Shown: in pieces, positions 8,434 through 15,814 of the stretch | Numbering within the stretch: the stretch's first letter is position 1 | Layout: the number at the start of each line of letters is the position of its first letter | NCBI GenBank assembly: GCA_044464175.1 | Contig: JBIQLO010000006.1 | Span: 1 to 36,819, forward strand | DNA length: 36,819 nt | Source of the DNA: JBIQLO01 sp044464175 | GTDB lineage: Bacteria > Planctomycetota > Phycisphaerae > Tepidisphaerales > Tepidisphaeraceae | Direction of reading: 5' to 3' | Notes under the pieces: model-generated | Seen by the model: the letters and a program-made list of their open reading frames with translations, nothing else | Told to the model about the DNA's origin: nothing | Databases searched by the model: none | Program-made: the position numbers and the translations under genes

Positions 8434-8458
8434 GGTGGGCCTTGGCCCACCACCGCTC
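8431..8458. repeat. GTAGGG-headed palindrome, copy 2 (contains the stop of the first paralogue)
   Basis: A perfect 8-bp inverted repeat, GGTGGGCC (8434-8441), TT, GGCCCACC (8444-8451), preceded by the TAG stop of the upstream gene. It is the downstream partner of the copy at 7951 and shares the same flanks. Confidence 0.85.
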
Positions 8459-8482
8459 CGCGGCATTCAAGAAAGGACGGGA

Positions 8483-8917
8483 ATGAACGGCCAAACCTTG
8501 GAATATGCCCGGCCACGCCAGCCTGATCCCAACGGACCAGTGACCCCGCGCGTTGTGGCGTTTATTCTTGCCGTTCTGTCCACGGTTCCGGTCGCTTTTT
8601 ATGCGGTTGGGGTTGCGGCAGCGCCGGATTGGGGGGGCGTCCTGATTTTCGCGCCCGGATGCCTTCTGACTATCGGCTATTACTGGCGGACGTTCGCAAC
8701 TCCCCCGCTGAACTGGCGCCGCGCGATCTGGATACTTTCGATCCTGGTGCAGGGGACATGGTGCTTTGCCGTGGCGTGGAATGCCTATGATGCGCTTCAG
8801 CACGGCAATGGATACGCGGGCCTGTGGGGCTTGGTGCTTGCCGCCGGCATCTGGGGTGTGCCGCTGGGGCTCTCCATTCTGGCTCTTTGCCTGGAACCGG
8901 CGGCCCTTCCGCAATAG
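8483..8917 (+). CDS. Small four-helix membrane protein, copy 2 of a tandem pair
   Basis: 144 residues, paralogous to the gene at 8002-8433 over the full length. The N-terminus M-N-G-Q-T-L-E-Y-A-R-P aligns with M-N-D-P-T-F-D-Y-A-P-P, and about four membrane helices are kept with a shared N-W-R-R-A-I-W-I core and a 'LVQG[TA]W' helix. The 50 bases before each gene are also similar, so the duplication covered the upstream palindrome and ribosome site. The ATG at 8483 follows GAAAGGACGGGA. An integral membrane role of unknown nature is the most that can be said. Confidence 0.72.
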   Translation: MNGQTLEYARPRQPDPNGPVTPRVVAFILAVLSTVPVAFYAVGVAAAPDWGGVLIFAPGCLLTIGYYWRTFATPPLNWRRAIWILSILVQGTWCFAVAWNAYDALQHGNGYAGLWGLVLAAGIWGVPLGLSILALCLEPAALPQ

Positions 8918-8924
8918 ACGCCGC

Positions 8925-9596
8925 CTACTTTCCCTTCGTCGCTCCCTGCGCACCGAGTCCCTTGAGATCGATCGCTTTCCAGAACAGCTCCAGCGCGGCC
9001 TTGTCCTCCTTGCTCACCTGCACCGTCAGCAGATAGCTCCCGTTAAAGGCATTGATCTGGGCGTCCTGCCCCTTGTTCAGGGCCGACCAGCCTTTCCATT
9101 CCTCCTGATTCACCACTTCGATGTGGTGGTTGGGATCCTGATTCATCGCCGCCAGCATCTGAGGGTTGCCGAAGCTCTCCATCATGCCCTTGTACGCCTC
9201 GATCAACTGCGGCGAATTGGCCAGCGTCACTGTGACGCGCGCTCCATCACTTTCGCGCGTGTAGGTCTGCTCCATCGTCGTGTAGGAAATCTGCGTCTCC
9301 TCCTGATTCCCGCCGGCCGAGAGAGAGTGCGACTCCAGCTTGCCCGCCTTCCAACCCTGCGGCGCTTTGGGAAAGAAGGCCGCCAGCCCCTGCCGCTGGG
9401 ACGCCTGCAGGAGGGCGATCGCCTTCTGCAGCGCATCAATTGCTTCCTGCACGTTCCCCGCCTTGTACTTGTCCAGGGCCGACTCGATCAGCGGCTGCGG
9501 ATCACTCTGGGTCGTGGGCGCATCGGCCGCCCGAGCGGCAGCCTGCCCCATCAGAATCACCCCCACCATCGCCACAAGAATCGTCCGCCAGCCCAT
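8925..9596 (-). CDS. Secreted/periplasmic protein of unknown function with TPR-like N-terminal helix pair
   Basis: 223 residues from the ATG at 9596, chosen because AAGGAA lies five bases upstream and a signal peptide begins immediately (M-G-W-R-T-I-L-V-A-M-V-G-V, with likely cleavage near A-A-R-A-A-D). After it comes a TPR-like helix pair, 'ALDKYKAGNVQEAIDALQKA', then 'FFPKAPQGWKAGK' and a beta-rich domain with E-Q-T-Y-T-R-E-S-D-G-A-R-V-T-V-T-L. No family name is recognised. It is 35 bases downstream of the AI-2E-type transporter on the same strand and probably in its operon, so a periplasmic partner role is possible but unproven. Confidence 0.75.
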   Translation of the reverse strand: MGWRTILVAMVGVILMGQAAARAADAPTTQSDPQPLIESALDKYKAGNVQEAIDALQKAIALLQASQRQGLAAFFPKAPQGWKAGKLESHSLSAGGNQEETQISYTTMEQTYTRESDGARVTVTLANSPQLIEAYKGMMESFGNPQMLAAMNQDPNHHIEVVNQEEWKGWSALNKGQDAQINAFNGSYLLTVQVSKEDKAALELFWKAIDLKGLGAQGATKGK

Positions 9597-9631
9597 GTTC
9601 GTTCCTTCCATAAAAGATGCTTGCCAGCCTA

Positions 9632-11482
9632 TCATCCGGCCTCCCCCAGTTCCACTCGCTCCCCGGGAGCCTTCACCTCTTCCGGCCCCACCGACACCGC
9701 CGGGGGCACCTGCTGGCGCACCTGTTCCAGCGCCTGAGTCAGGGAGGTTGCCACCCGCACCTTGCTCCCGCATCCGATCCGCTCCTGCGCCCGCGATGCG
9801 TCCCCGCGCGTGTGCCAGAGCCCGACAATCATGGGCAGCTCTCCCAGCGGCCGGTGCAGGCGCTTGCAGAGGTAGCGCGAGTGGGCGATGCCCGACGGCG
9901 GCAGCGCCGAGACGCAGACCAGGCGCGGACGGGCGGCCCGCGCCTGGTCCACCATTTCGCTCACCAGCGTCGGCGCGGCCAGCGTGCGCGCGGTGAAGTG
10001 GCCGGCCCGCAGAAGCTGTGCCAGCATCAGGCAGACCAGCTCATCCCCCTCATCCCGCGCCGGCAGGCAGAGGAAATCCGCCTGTTCCTCCTGCCCGCCG
10101 CGCTCGGCGTCTGACTTCTCTCCCACGCTTTCGGAGGCAGGCGGCACGGGAGCGATCTGGCTTCGCACGACGGCGTGGATTGCCTTTCGCTGCGCCTCAT
10201 CCAGCAGCCCCCGATGATAATCCCGCTGCGCCATCGCCAGGGCGGCGAGGACGACATCGTCATAGACCTCCGCCCGGGAGCGGGTTGCCAGTTGCGCTTC
10301 GAGCAGCTGCCCCGCCTCCTCCGCATCCCCCGCCAGCAGGCGCTGGTAATAGCGCACGTGCGGCTTCAGCACCGGCTCATCCCCAAGCAGGATGTTTAAA
10401 AAGGACAACTGCGGCACATACTTGCCCATCACCACGAGGCAGACCGTCAGGGGGGTGGCCAGAATCAGCCCGATCGCCCCCCACAGCCAGGCCCAGAAGA
10501 TGGCCGCCACCAGAATGGCGATGGGGGAGACGCCGGTGCTGGCGCCATACAGCAGCGGCTCCATGATGCTGTTGCTGAGCAGTTCCAGCACGATGAAGAG
10601 GCCGCCCGTCCACACGGGCGCCCAGAGGCTGGGCATCGCCAGGGACAGCAGGACCGGCATGGCCGCCCCCAGCCAGGGGCCCACATAGGGGATGAACCGC
10701 AGCAACGCCGCCAGCAGCCCCCACAGAAACGGCACCGGAATTCCGATGAACCACAGCCCCACGCACAACGCCAGCCCGTAGGTGCCGTTGATGACCGACT
10801 GCATGATGAGGTAACGGCTCACCCGGCTGGCCGCCTCATCCAGCGCCTGCGTCGTCGTCGTCAACTGCCCCTGCCCCACCAGCCGGATGAACCGGTCGCG
10901 CAGGTTCTCATGCCCCAGGAGCATGAAGATGACCAGCACGATGACGATGCCCGCCGTCGCCAGCGGCTCCAGCAGCGGGCCGATCGTGCGCTCCACCACC
11001 GAGACCACCATCTGCATCGACGTCGGCGGCGGCTGGACCATCTGCACCTTCAGCGGCGTCCCCTCCTCCGCCTCCGCCGGCTGAGTAGTCGTGTTGATCT
11101 CCTTGGAGATCTTCTGCACCATCTGAGTCGCCCGGCCCATCGTTCCGCCGAACCAGTGCTGCACGGAATGGAATTTCTTTTGAATCTCCCCCTGGTACTG
11201 CTCGATGTTCTCTCCCAGCAATTGCGCCTGGCTGACGACCAGCCAGCCGATTCCCCCCAGCAGCGCGAACGTCAACACCACCGTCCCCAGCACCGCCGGC
11301 CCGCGCCCAATGCGCCATCGCTCCAGCCGATGCACCAGCGGGCCAAGGAGAAAGCTCAGCAGAATCGCCAGCGCCACCGGAATCAGCACCGTCTTGGCCA
11401 GATAGAGCGCCGCCACCACCATCAGTCCCGCCACCAGCGTGGCGGTTCTGGAATAGACGGGTGTGGAGCGCGATTTGGCCAT
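9632..11482 (-). CDS. AI-2E/PerM-family transporter with C-terminal B12-binding-like module
   Basis: 616 residues from the ATG at 11482; the 40 codons upstream in frame look non-coding. Residues 1-365 are an AI-2E family permease: paired helices near 10-50, a soluble loop, and the conserved 'GLLAALLRFIPYVGPWLGA' and 'SNSIMEPLLYG' segments. From about 375 the chain is cytoplasmic. It starts with a helical 'RLLAGDAEEAGQLLEAQL' cap resembling the B12-binding-2 cap, followed at about 469-595 by a Rossmann-like domain (V-C-V-S-A-L-P-P-S) resembling the cobalamin-binding fold. The cobalamin His of D-x-H-x-x-G is absent (D-E-G-D-E-L), so cobalamin is unlikely to bind in the usual way. The sensor kinase lies 116 bases upstream on the same strand. 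Substrate unknown. Confidence 0.85.
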   Translation of the reverse strand: MAKSRSTPVYSRTATLVAGLMVVAALYLAKTVLIPVALAILLSFLLGPLVHRLERWRIGRGPAVLGTVVLTFALLGGIGWLVVSQAQLLGENIEQYQGEIQKKFHSVQHWFGGTMGRATQMVQKISKEINTTTQPAEAEEGTPLKVQMVQPPPTSMQMVVSVVERTIGPLLEPLATAGIVIVLVIFMLLGHENLRDRFIRLVGQGQLTTTTQALDEAASRVSRYLIMQSVINGTYGLALCVGLWFIGIPVPFLWGLLAALLRFIPYVGPWLGAAMPVLLSLAMPSLWAPVWTGGLFIVLELLSNSIMEPLLYGASTGVSPIAILVAAIFWAWLWGAIGLILATPLTVCLVVMGKYVPQLSFLNILLGDEPVLKPHVRYYQRLLAGDAEEAGQLLEAQLATRSRAEVYDDVVLAALAMAQRDYHRGLLDEAQRKAIHAVVRSQIAPVPPASESVGEKSDAERGGQEEQADFLCLPARDEGDELVCLMLAQLLRAGHFTARTLAAPTLVSEMVDQARAARPRLVCVSALPPSGIAHSRYLCKRLHRPLGELPMIVGLWHTRGDASRAQERIGCGSKVRVATSLTQALEQVRQQVPPAVSVGPEEVKAPGERVELGEAG

Positions 11483-11598
11483 TATTGCCAAAGTGTAATC
11501 CGGGCGGCGACTGTTGTCAGTTGAGATTTTGGAATGCGGGTTTTGGATGCGAAGCCGCCCAAAATCCCCGTCCCAAAATGTCGCTTCCCAATCCCGCT

Positions 11599-13242
11599 TC
11601 ACCGCCGGGCGGTGACGGTTTTGCTGCCGCTGCTGACCTTCAAGGGGAGCACGACCCAGAAGGTGGCCCCCTCGCCGGGAACGCTCTCCACGCCGACCGT
11701 TCCGCCCAGCAGGGCCGCCAGTTCGTGGGCGATCGCCAGCCCCAGCCCCGTCCCGCCATGCTGGCGGGTCACGGAGGCATCCAGCTGGCGGAATTTCTCG
11801 AAGATCAGCTGCTGCTTTTCCGGCTCGATACCCGGCCCCTGGTCGCGGACGCTGATGCGCACGTTCTTCTCATCCTCGCGGGCGGCCGAAAGGTAGATGG
11901 TCGTGGAATCGGGGGAAAACTTGATCGCGTTGGACAGGAAATTGTAGAGAATCTGCTGGAGCTTGGCCGGGTCGGTGTGGAGGATCGGAATATCGGCCGC
12001 GATCTCATCTTCGATCGTCAGATGCCGCGCTTCGGTCAGCGGCTTCAAAAGGCTCACCAGCCCTTCGAACAGGTCGCTGAGGCTCAGCGGCTCGGAGCGC
12101 ACCTCCATGCGCCCGGCCTCGATCTTGGCCAGATCCAGCAGGTCGGTGATCAGGTTGAGCAGGTTTTTGCCGCTGGTGAGGATGTTCTGCATGTAGCGCC
12201 CGACCTTGGGATCGCCCGCCCCTTCCCGGGCCAACTCCGCGAATCCGAGGATTGAATTGAGGGGCGTGCGCAGCTCATGGCTCACGTTGGCCAGGAATTC
12301 GCTCTTGAGGCGGTTGGACTCATACAGCGCCACGTTGCTCTGCGCCAGTTCCTCCAGCTTCAGGTCCAGCGTCTTGTTGATCGAGCGCAACTGGTCCTCC
12401 CCTTCCTTCAGGTTCCCCAGCATCGTGTTGAAGGTCTCGGAAAGCTGCTGGAATTCATCCCCGGTGCTGATATCGCAGCGGATATTCAGGTCGCCGCGGC
12501 TCACCTGGTCGGCCGTCTCCTGCAGCACGCGGACGGGGGCGAGAATGACCCGGCTGGTGATCCAGTAAAAGACGATGATCGCCAGCGCCCCGGCCAGCAG
12601 CCCGGCGGCCAGGATGAACATCCGGTTGAGCAGAAGCTGGTTGGTCTCGATCTGCGAGGGAATGTCGACGCTCACCAGCCCGATGAGCCGCGATTCCACC
12701 GGGCGGGTGGTCGGGCCGGCCGGTTGCACGGCCGGGGCGGTCGCCGCGGTCACCTCGCCGTTGGCGCTGTGGCAGCTCAGGCAGTCGCCCCCCAGGTAGA
12801 GGGGGCGGGCGTATTTGTAGCCGATCGAGCCGTCCCGGCGATTGTATTGCCGTCCGACGAAGGCGAGCTGGGGCGCTTTTTCGAAGGCCTCGAACGCCTC
12901 GCGGTCGAAGTGGGTTGTCCGCGTGCGGTCCCGGGCGCTGGCCGCCCCGATCAGGCGCGGGGCGGGGAAGGCGGGGTCCTCCCCCTCGACACTGGGCGGG
13001 GCCGGCGGGGGGGGAAGCGCTTCGGTGGCGGCGGCTCGCCCGGGGGGATGGAGCAGGTGGTCCAGGACGGTTCGATCCGCCACGGCCGCCGCCGCCCGGC
13101 GATTCATCTGCGCCATGAGCTGGTCCATGCGCCACCAGGGGACGAAGAGGGCGGCGGACAGGATCAGCACCACCGCCGCGCCGAAGAGAATCTGGCACTT
13201 GGTCGCCAGGGAGATGCGCAGCGTTCGGATCGATTGAGCCAT
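11599..13242 (-). CDS. Membrane sensor histidine kinase with periplasmic c-type heme (CXXCH) domain
   Basis: 547 residues. Order: first membrane helix (about 17-36); periplasmic domain (about 37-205) with a 'GGDCLSCH' heme-c motif (Cys154, Cys157, His158) as in Tll0287/DUF3365-type sensors; second helix (about 207-229); HAMP (about 230-285) and coiled coil; HisKA with phospho-acceptor His322 in S-H-E-L-R-T-P; HATPase_c with N-box Asn438, D-Q-G-P-G and G-G-T-G-L-G-L (496-502). Family knowledge suggests a heme-based redox or gas sensor. A Pro/Ala-rich insertion (about 66-90) precedes the heme region. No response regulator is adjacent. The transporter and a secreted protein follow on the same strand and are possible targets or partners. 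Confidence 0.92.
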   Translation of the reverse strand: MAQSIRTLRISLATKCQILFGAAVVLILSAALFVPWWRMDQLMAQMNRRAAAAVADRTVLDHLLHPPGRAAATEALPPPPAPPSVEGEDPAFPAPRLIGAASARDRTRTTHFDREAFEAFEKAPQLAFVGRQYNRRDGSIGYKYARPLYLGGDCLSCHSANGEVTAATAPAVQPAGPTTRPVESRLIGLVSVDIPSQIETNQLLLNRMFILAAGLLAGALAIIVFYWITSRVILAPVRVLQETADQVSRGDLNIRCDISTGDEFQQLSETFNTMLGNLKEGEDQLRSINKTLDLKLEELAQSNVALYESNRLKSEFLANVSHELRTPLNSILGFAELAREGAGDPKVGRYMQNILTSGKNLLNLITDLLDLAKIEAGRMEVRSEPLSLSDLFEGLVSLLKPLTEARHLTIEDEIAADIPILHTDPAKLQQILYNFLSNAIKFSPDSTTIYLSAAREDEKNVRISVRDQGPGIEPEKQQLIFEKFRQLDASVTRQHGGTGLGLAIAHELAALLGGTVGVESVPGEGATFWVVLPLKVSSGSKTVTARR

Positions 13243-13471
13243 CGCCGGGCCATCTTAATGCGGAGGCCCCCTTTCGACGACACCGGCGGGTGGCGGGAAA
13301 TCGAGTTCCAGGATTCGGGGGCAAATGGGTTCGTTCGTAGAAGGAAGCCACACAAGGGACGAGAAGGAAATTAGGGGAGACTGAGACAGGGAGATAGAAG
13401 ACGGAAGGCCGAAGGCAGAACCGGGTCATTCTTTTGGCTCCTTTTATTAGCTCCTCTACCTTGACAGGGGG

Positions 13472-13503
13472 CGCTGCGCTGTTTGGCGACAAAGCGCGCA
13501 GCG
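13472..13503. repeat. Hairpin with GCGA tetraloop
   Basis: CGCTGCGC (13472-13479) pairs with GCGCAGCG (13496-13503). Inside it, TTTG and CAAA pair around a GCGA loop, which is a GNRA-type tetraloop when transcribed from the plus strand. A GTATTTTTG run follows. Confidence 0.6.
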
Positions 13504-13579
13504 GTATTTTTGAAATCGCGGTTTTGAATAGCGCCAGGGGCGATAATTCTTTTTTTCACGAAGTTTTTTGCTTCTTTTT

Positions 13580-13612
13580 GCGCTGCGCATTTTATCGCCG
13601 GATGCGCAGCGC
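13580..13612. repeat. 11-bp perfect inverted repeat
   Basis: GCGCTGCGCAT (13580-13590) and ATGCGCAGCGC (13602-13612) are perfectly complementary around an 11-base loop. The arms share the CGCTGCGC core with the hairpin at 13472. A T-rich tract precedes it, so on the minus strand it would be a hairpin followed by an A tract rather than T; a terminator is not obvious. Confidence 0.7.
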
Positions 13613-13655
13613 GGAGGGTGGTTAATTGGAAGGTCGGCCCGTGGAAAAGAGTCAA

Positions 13656-13685
13656 TCATTCGCGTAGGGTTCCCCTTGCGAATGA
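13656..13685. repeat. GTAGGG-containing palindrome upstream of an interrupted small gene
   Basis: TCATTCGC (13656-13663) pairs with GCGAATGA (13678-13685). The loop contains GTAGGGTTCCCC. It lies about 30 bases before the start codon at 13713 and could be an operator, attenuator or member of the GTAG palindrome family. Confidence 0.5.
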
Positions 13686-13712
13686 CCTGCTGTCATCTGG
13701 CCCGGAGTCTCC

Positions 13713-14003
13713 ATGCCGCCGCTCAAAGTGATCACGCGGCAGTTGACGCCGCAGGAGATGGCGGAACTGGCCGGCCAGTTCGAGGGATGGGACACCCTCA
13801 AGTCCCATTACCCCGGCGTCCCGGACGGCGGGTTGTACAGCATTCGCTAAGGCCAAATAGCGGTCAGGGTCGGCGGCGGCCCGGAGATGCCGGAGCAATT
13901 TAAAGCCATTTGCCGGGAAATCGAAGAATTGGCGGCCGGGGGGACGCGGCGGGACCGATCGACCACCCGCCCCGCCCCCAAGCCATCGCCCGCCGGCAAG
14001 TAG
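13713..14003 (+). pseudogene. Small hypothetical gene interrupted by an in-frame TAA
   Basis: An ATG at 13713 with GGAG five bases upstream opens a frame of 45 codons ending Y-S-I-R and TAA (13848-13850). The same frame then continues without a break for 50 more codons (G-Q-I-A-V-R-V-G-G-G-P-E-M-P-E-Q-F-K) to a TAG at 14001. Together they would make a 96-residue protein with N-terminal L-T-P-Q-E-M-A-E-L, a middle G-W-D-T-L-K-S-H-Y-P-G-V-P-D and a Lys/Arg/Pro-rich tail. A single substitution from TAT or TAC (Tyr) would create the stop. The alternatives are two separate short proteins, the second starting at ATG 13887, or a sequencing error. No family recognised. Confidence 0.5.
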
Positions 14004-14041
14004 CCCCCGGCCTGTCACCGGCTTATTATCCAGAGCGACCC

Positions 14042-14353
14042 ATGCCCCAATCACCCACTCATTCGCCCACCACGGAATGGGGGATTCATCTTTCCCTCAT
14101 CCTCATGTTCGGGCTGCTCCTGGCCGCGCTGCGGCTGCTGATTTTCTGGACCACGCTTGGGGGCAAGCGGGCGCTGATGCCCCTCCTGCCGCTGCTTGAG
14201 CCCGAAATCGGCTGGTTTCCGCAGGCCACCCATCTCGCTCAATCCGCTCTCCTCGTTGCCGGGACCCTTCTTTGGACCACTGTCGTTTATTTTCTGCTCA
14301 ATGTTCTTTCGGCCGCGCTGCGCCGGGTTTGCCATGTCGGAGGCAGGCCATGA
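14042..14353 (+). CDS. Small membrane protein of unknown function (103 aa)
   Basis: 103 residues with two clear membrane helices: about residues 16-39 (H-L-S-L-I-L-M-F-G-L-L-L) and about 66-92 (A-L-L-V-A-G-T-L-L-W-T-T). The loop between them contains G-G-K-R-A-L-M-P. The start is the ATG at 14042, 38 bases after the interrupted small gene. The TGA stop overlaps the ATG of the next gene (ATGA), so the two are probably translated together. No family recognised. Confidence 0.6.
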   Translation: MPQSPTHSPTTEWGIHLSLILMFGLLLAALRLLIFWTTLGGKRALMPLLPLLEPEIGWFPQATHLAQSALLVAGTLLWTTVVYFLLNVLSAALRRVCHVGGRP

Positions 14354-14892
14354 CCGGAACGACGACATTCCGGGCCATCGAACACAAATGGCGGCCCGGC
14401 CGATCCGCCTCCTGCTGGCAGTCATATTGGGCCTCGCCGTCCCAGCCCGTGGATACTTTCTTTGAGGTGCTGCCGGAATTCGGGCCCTATGGCATCGGGC
14501 TGCTCAAGGGGGAGTTTCTGCGCATCCGAAGCGGGGGCCTTTTTGCCCGGGGCGCGCAGACGGCTTGGTTTACCGACCTTGAGGCCATCGGCCTCAAACG
14601 CCTGCGTCGCGCCTGCTGGTCGCATGGGCACTTGTCGGTGGTCTTTGCCAGCCATCGTCCGGAGGACCTGTGGGCGCATTACCTTTCGTTGGGCTTCTTC
14701 CGCCCCAAAGGCCGGACCGTGTACCTGGGCAGCGGCGAGGCCTCCGATCCGATGGGCCCTTGTCAGGCACAACGTCTGCGTGAACTGGTCACCGCACATC
14801 CGCTCTCGGGGTGTGAAAAATTGTTCGCCTTTTCCGGTGATGCCGATTATTTCTACGAAATTTTTCTTTCTCCGGATGGAAAAACACGATAG
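14350..14892 (+). CDS. Unrecognised protein (about 180 aa), translationally coupled to the previous gene
   Basis: The ATG at 14350 overlaps the previous stop as ATGA, and GGAGG (14339-14343) lies six bases upstream. The body from about residue 34 (D-T-F-F-E-V-L-P-E-F-G-P-Y-G-I-G) looks like a real folded domain, with G-R-T-V-Y-L-G-S-G-E-A and F-S-G-D-A-D-Y-F-Y-E motifs. The first 33 residues are Trp/Ser/Cys-rich and odd. A competing frame (ATG 14334) gives a membrane-helix N-terminus that ends at CTT-TGA (14460-14465), exactly where a +1 shift would enter this frame. The N-terminus is therefore uncertain. No family recognised. Confidence 0.6.
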   Translation: MTGTTTFRAIEHKWRPGRSASCWQSYWASPSQPVDTFFEVLPEFGPYGIGLLKGEFLRIRSGGLFARGAQTAWFTDLEAIGLKRLRRACWSHGHLSVVFASHRPEDLWAHYLSLGFFRPKGRTVYLGSGEASDPMGPCQAQRLRELVTAHPLSGCEKLFAFSGDADYFYEIFLSPDGKTR

Positions 14893-14980
14893 TGCCGCGC
14901 CCACGGTAAAATGGTCCGTCGCACAGGCTTCGGGTCGGTGAATTGAATTCGGGGCGCCATTGGCTTGAGTATAAGCCGAT

Positions 14981-15017
14981 GCCCGCGCGTACGCGGGCCA
15001 CAGGCAGGAAGCCTGTG
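14981..15017. repeat. Twin palindromes (REP-like)
   Basis: GCCCGCG (14981-14987), CGTA, CGCGGGC (14992-14998) is a perfect 7-bp palindrome. It abuts CACAGGC (14999-15005), AGGAA, GCCTGTG (15011-15017), followed by CTACG. On the minus strand the second unit reads GTAGCACAGGC, linking it to the other GTAG-headed elements in the window. Confidence 0.7.
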
Positions 15018-15078
15018 CTACGATGGCGCGCGAAAGGCGCGTGAGGATGCGGCACTGCCACGCTCAAGGAATTTAATA

Positions 15079-15699
15079 ATGCCCGAGCATTCCGTGACGC
15101 AGAATTCTAAGGCGGAGGCGCCAAGGCGGTTGAATTGGCGCATGCTCCTTGCGTGGATGGCGCTGGGGCTGGCGGTCTTTGAGTTGGCGACATCACCCCT
15201 CATTCTTTCCACACCGGGCGGATTCGTGGACGCCTATCTCCGCGGCCTGGCATTTTGCCTGCTGGCAGCGGCTCTGGGGAGTCGGAAGGCCGTTGTCGTG
15301 CCGGCGCTGCTGTTGGGATATGCCGCCATTTTTCTGATTCGTGCCGACCATAAACAGGGGATGGTGTACATGCGCGAGCAGGCCCGGCGGTCAACGTTGG
15401 AGAATTTAGGAATAGCTGTCCTCTCCCAACCGGCAAAACCGACCACGCAAGCCGCCGGGATCGCAACGGACGCTTGGTATATGCAATATCTCGCCACTTC
15501 CCCCCAGGTCCGGCGATATGCTCAGCGCATGAATTCCCATTATTCCATTCTTGAGGCAGAGGCCGGGCGAGATTTCGTCATCCTTGAGTTTGGAGAGAAC
15601 CATGAAGATCATTTTACGCGGGCATTTTCACTGAAAATCCTGCGCGACGGGAGACGCTTTATAGAGTGTGAATCGGGCCAGTGGCAACCCGATCCGTAA
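15079..15699 (+). CDS. Membrane-anchored hypothetical protein (206 aa)
   Basis: 206 residues from the ATG at 15079, with AAGGA eight bases upstream. Helices are predicted at about 20-45, 53-68 and 70-86 (V-V-V-P-A-L-L-L-G-Y-A-A-I-F-L-I), followed by a soluble C-terminal domain of about 120 residues (D-A-W-Y-M-Q-Y-L-A-T-S-P-Q-V and E-F-G-E-N-H-E-D-H-F). The soluble part shows helix then strand and could be a small sensor or chaperone-like domain. No family is recognised. It stands alone between palindrome-rich spacers. Confidence 0.68.
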   Translation: MPEHSVTQNSKAEAPRRLNWRMLLAWMALGLAVFELATSPLILSTPGGFVDAYLRGLAFCLLAAALGSRKAVVVPALLLGYAAIFLIRADHKQGMVYMREQARRSTLENLGIAVLSQPAKPTTQAAGIATDAWYMQYLATSPQVRRYAQRMNSHYSILEAEAGRDFVILEFGENHEDHFTRAFSLKILRDGRRFIECESGQWQPDP

Positions 15700-15758
15700 A
15701 ATCCACAATCTTGCCTGGGCAACAGTCACCGCGGCCTGTGCGCGATGGATGCCTCCAC

Positions 15759-15790
15759 GCCACAGGTCCGCGAGTACGCCGACCTGTGGC
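15759..15790. repeat. Long perfect hairpin (REP-like)
   Basis: GCCACAGGTC (15759-15768) is perfectly complementary to GACCTGTGGC (15781-15790). Inside, GCG and CGC pair around AGTA after one C-C mismatch. It shares the CACAGG core with the element at 14999. Confidence 0.75.
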
Positions 15791-15814
15791 ACCCCAGAGG
15801 GTTTTTTCCCAGCC

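Larger units (their letters stand above)
13243..13712. other. 470-base intergenic region with several strong hairpins
   Basis: No convincing gene. It has a purine-rich run (13370-13430) and three inverted repeats: 13472-13503, 13580-13612 and 13656-13685. The motif CGCTGCGC or its complement occurs four times. T-rich stretches (13548-13580) separate the hairpins, which could be a small structured RNA, terminators or REP-type repeats. Confidence 0.6.

Noticed and set aside
11483..11602. A 40-residue N-terminal extension of the AI-2E-type protein
   Set aside because: It would overlap the end of the kinase gene and has no family similarity or hydrophobic character; ATG 11482 begins directly before the first helix.
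13371..13655. Minus-strand frames of 67-94 codons over the hairpin region
   Set aside because: They lack ribosome sites, span the inverted repeats and have Lys/Arg-rich composition unlike the neighbours.
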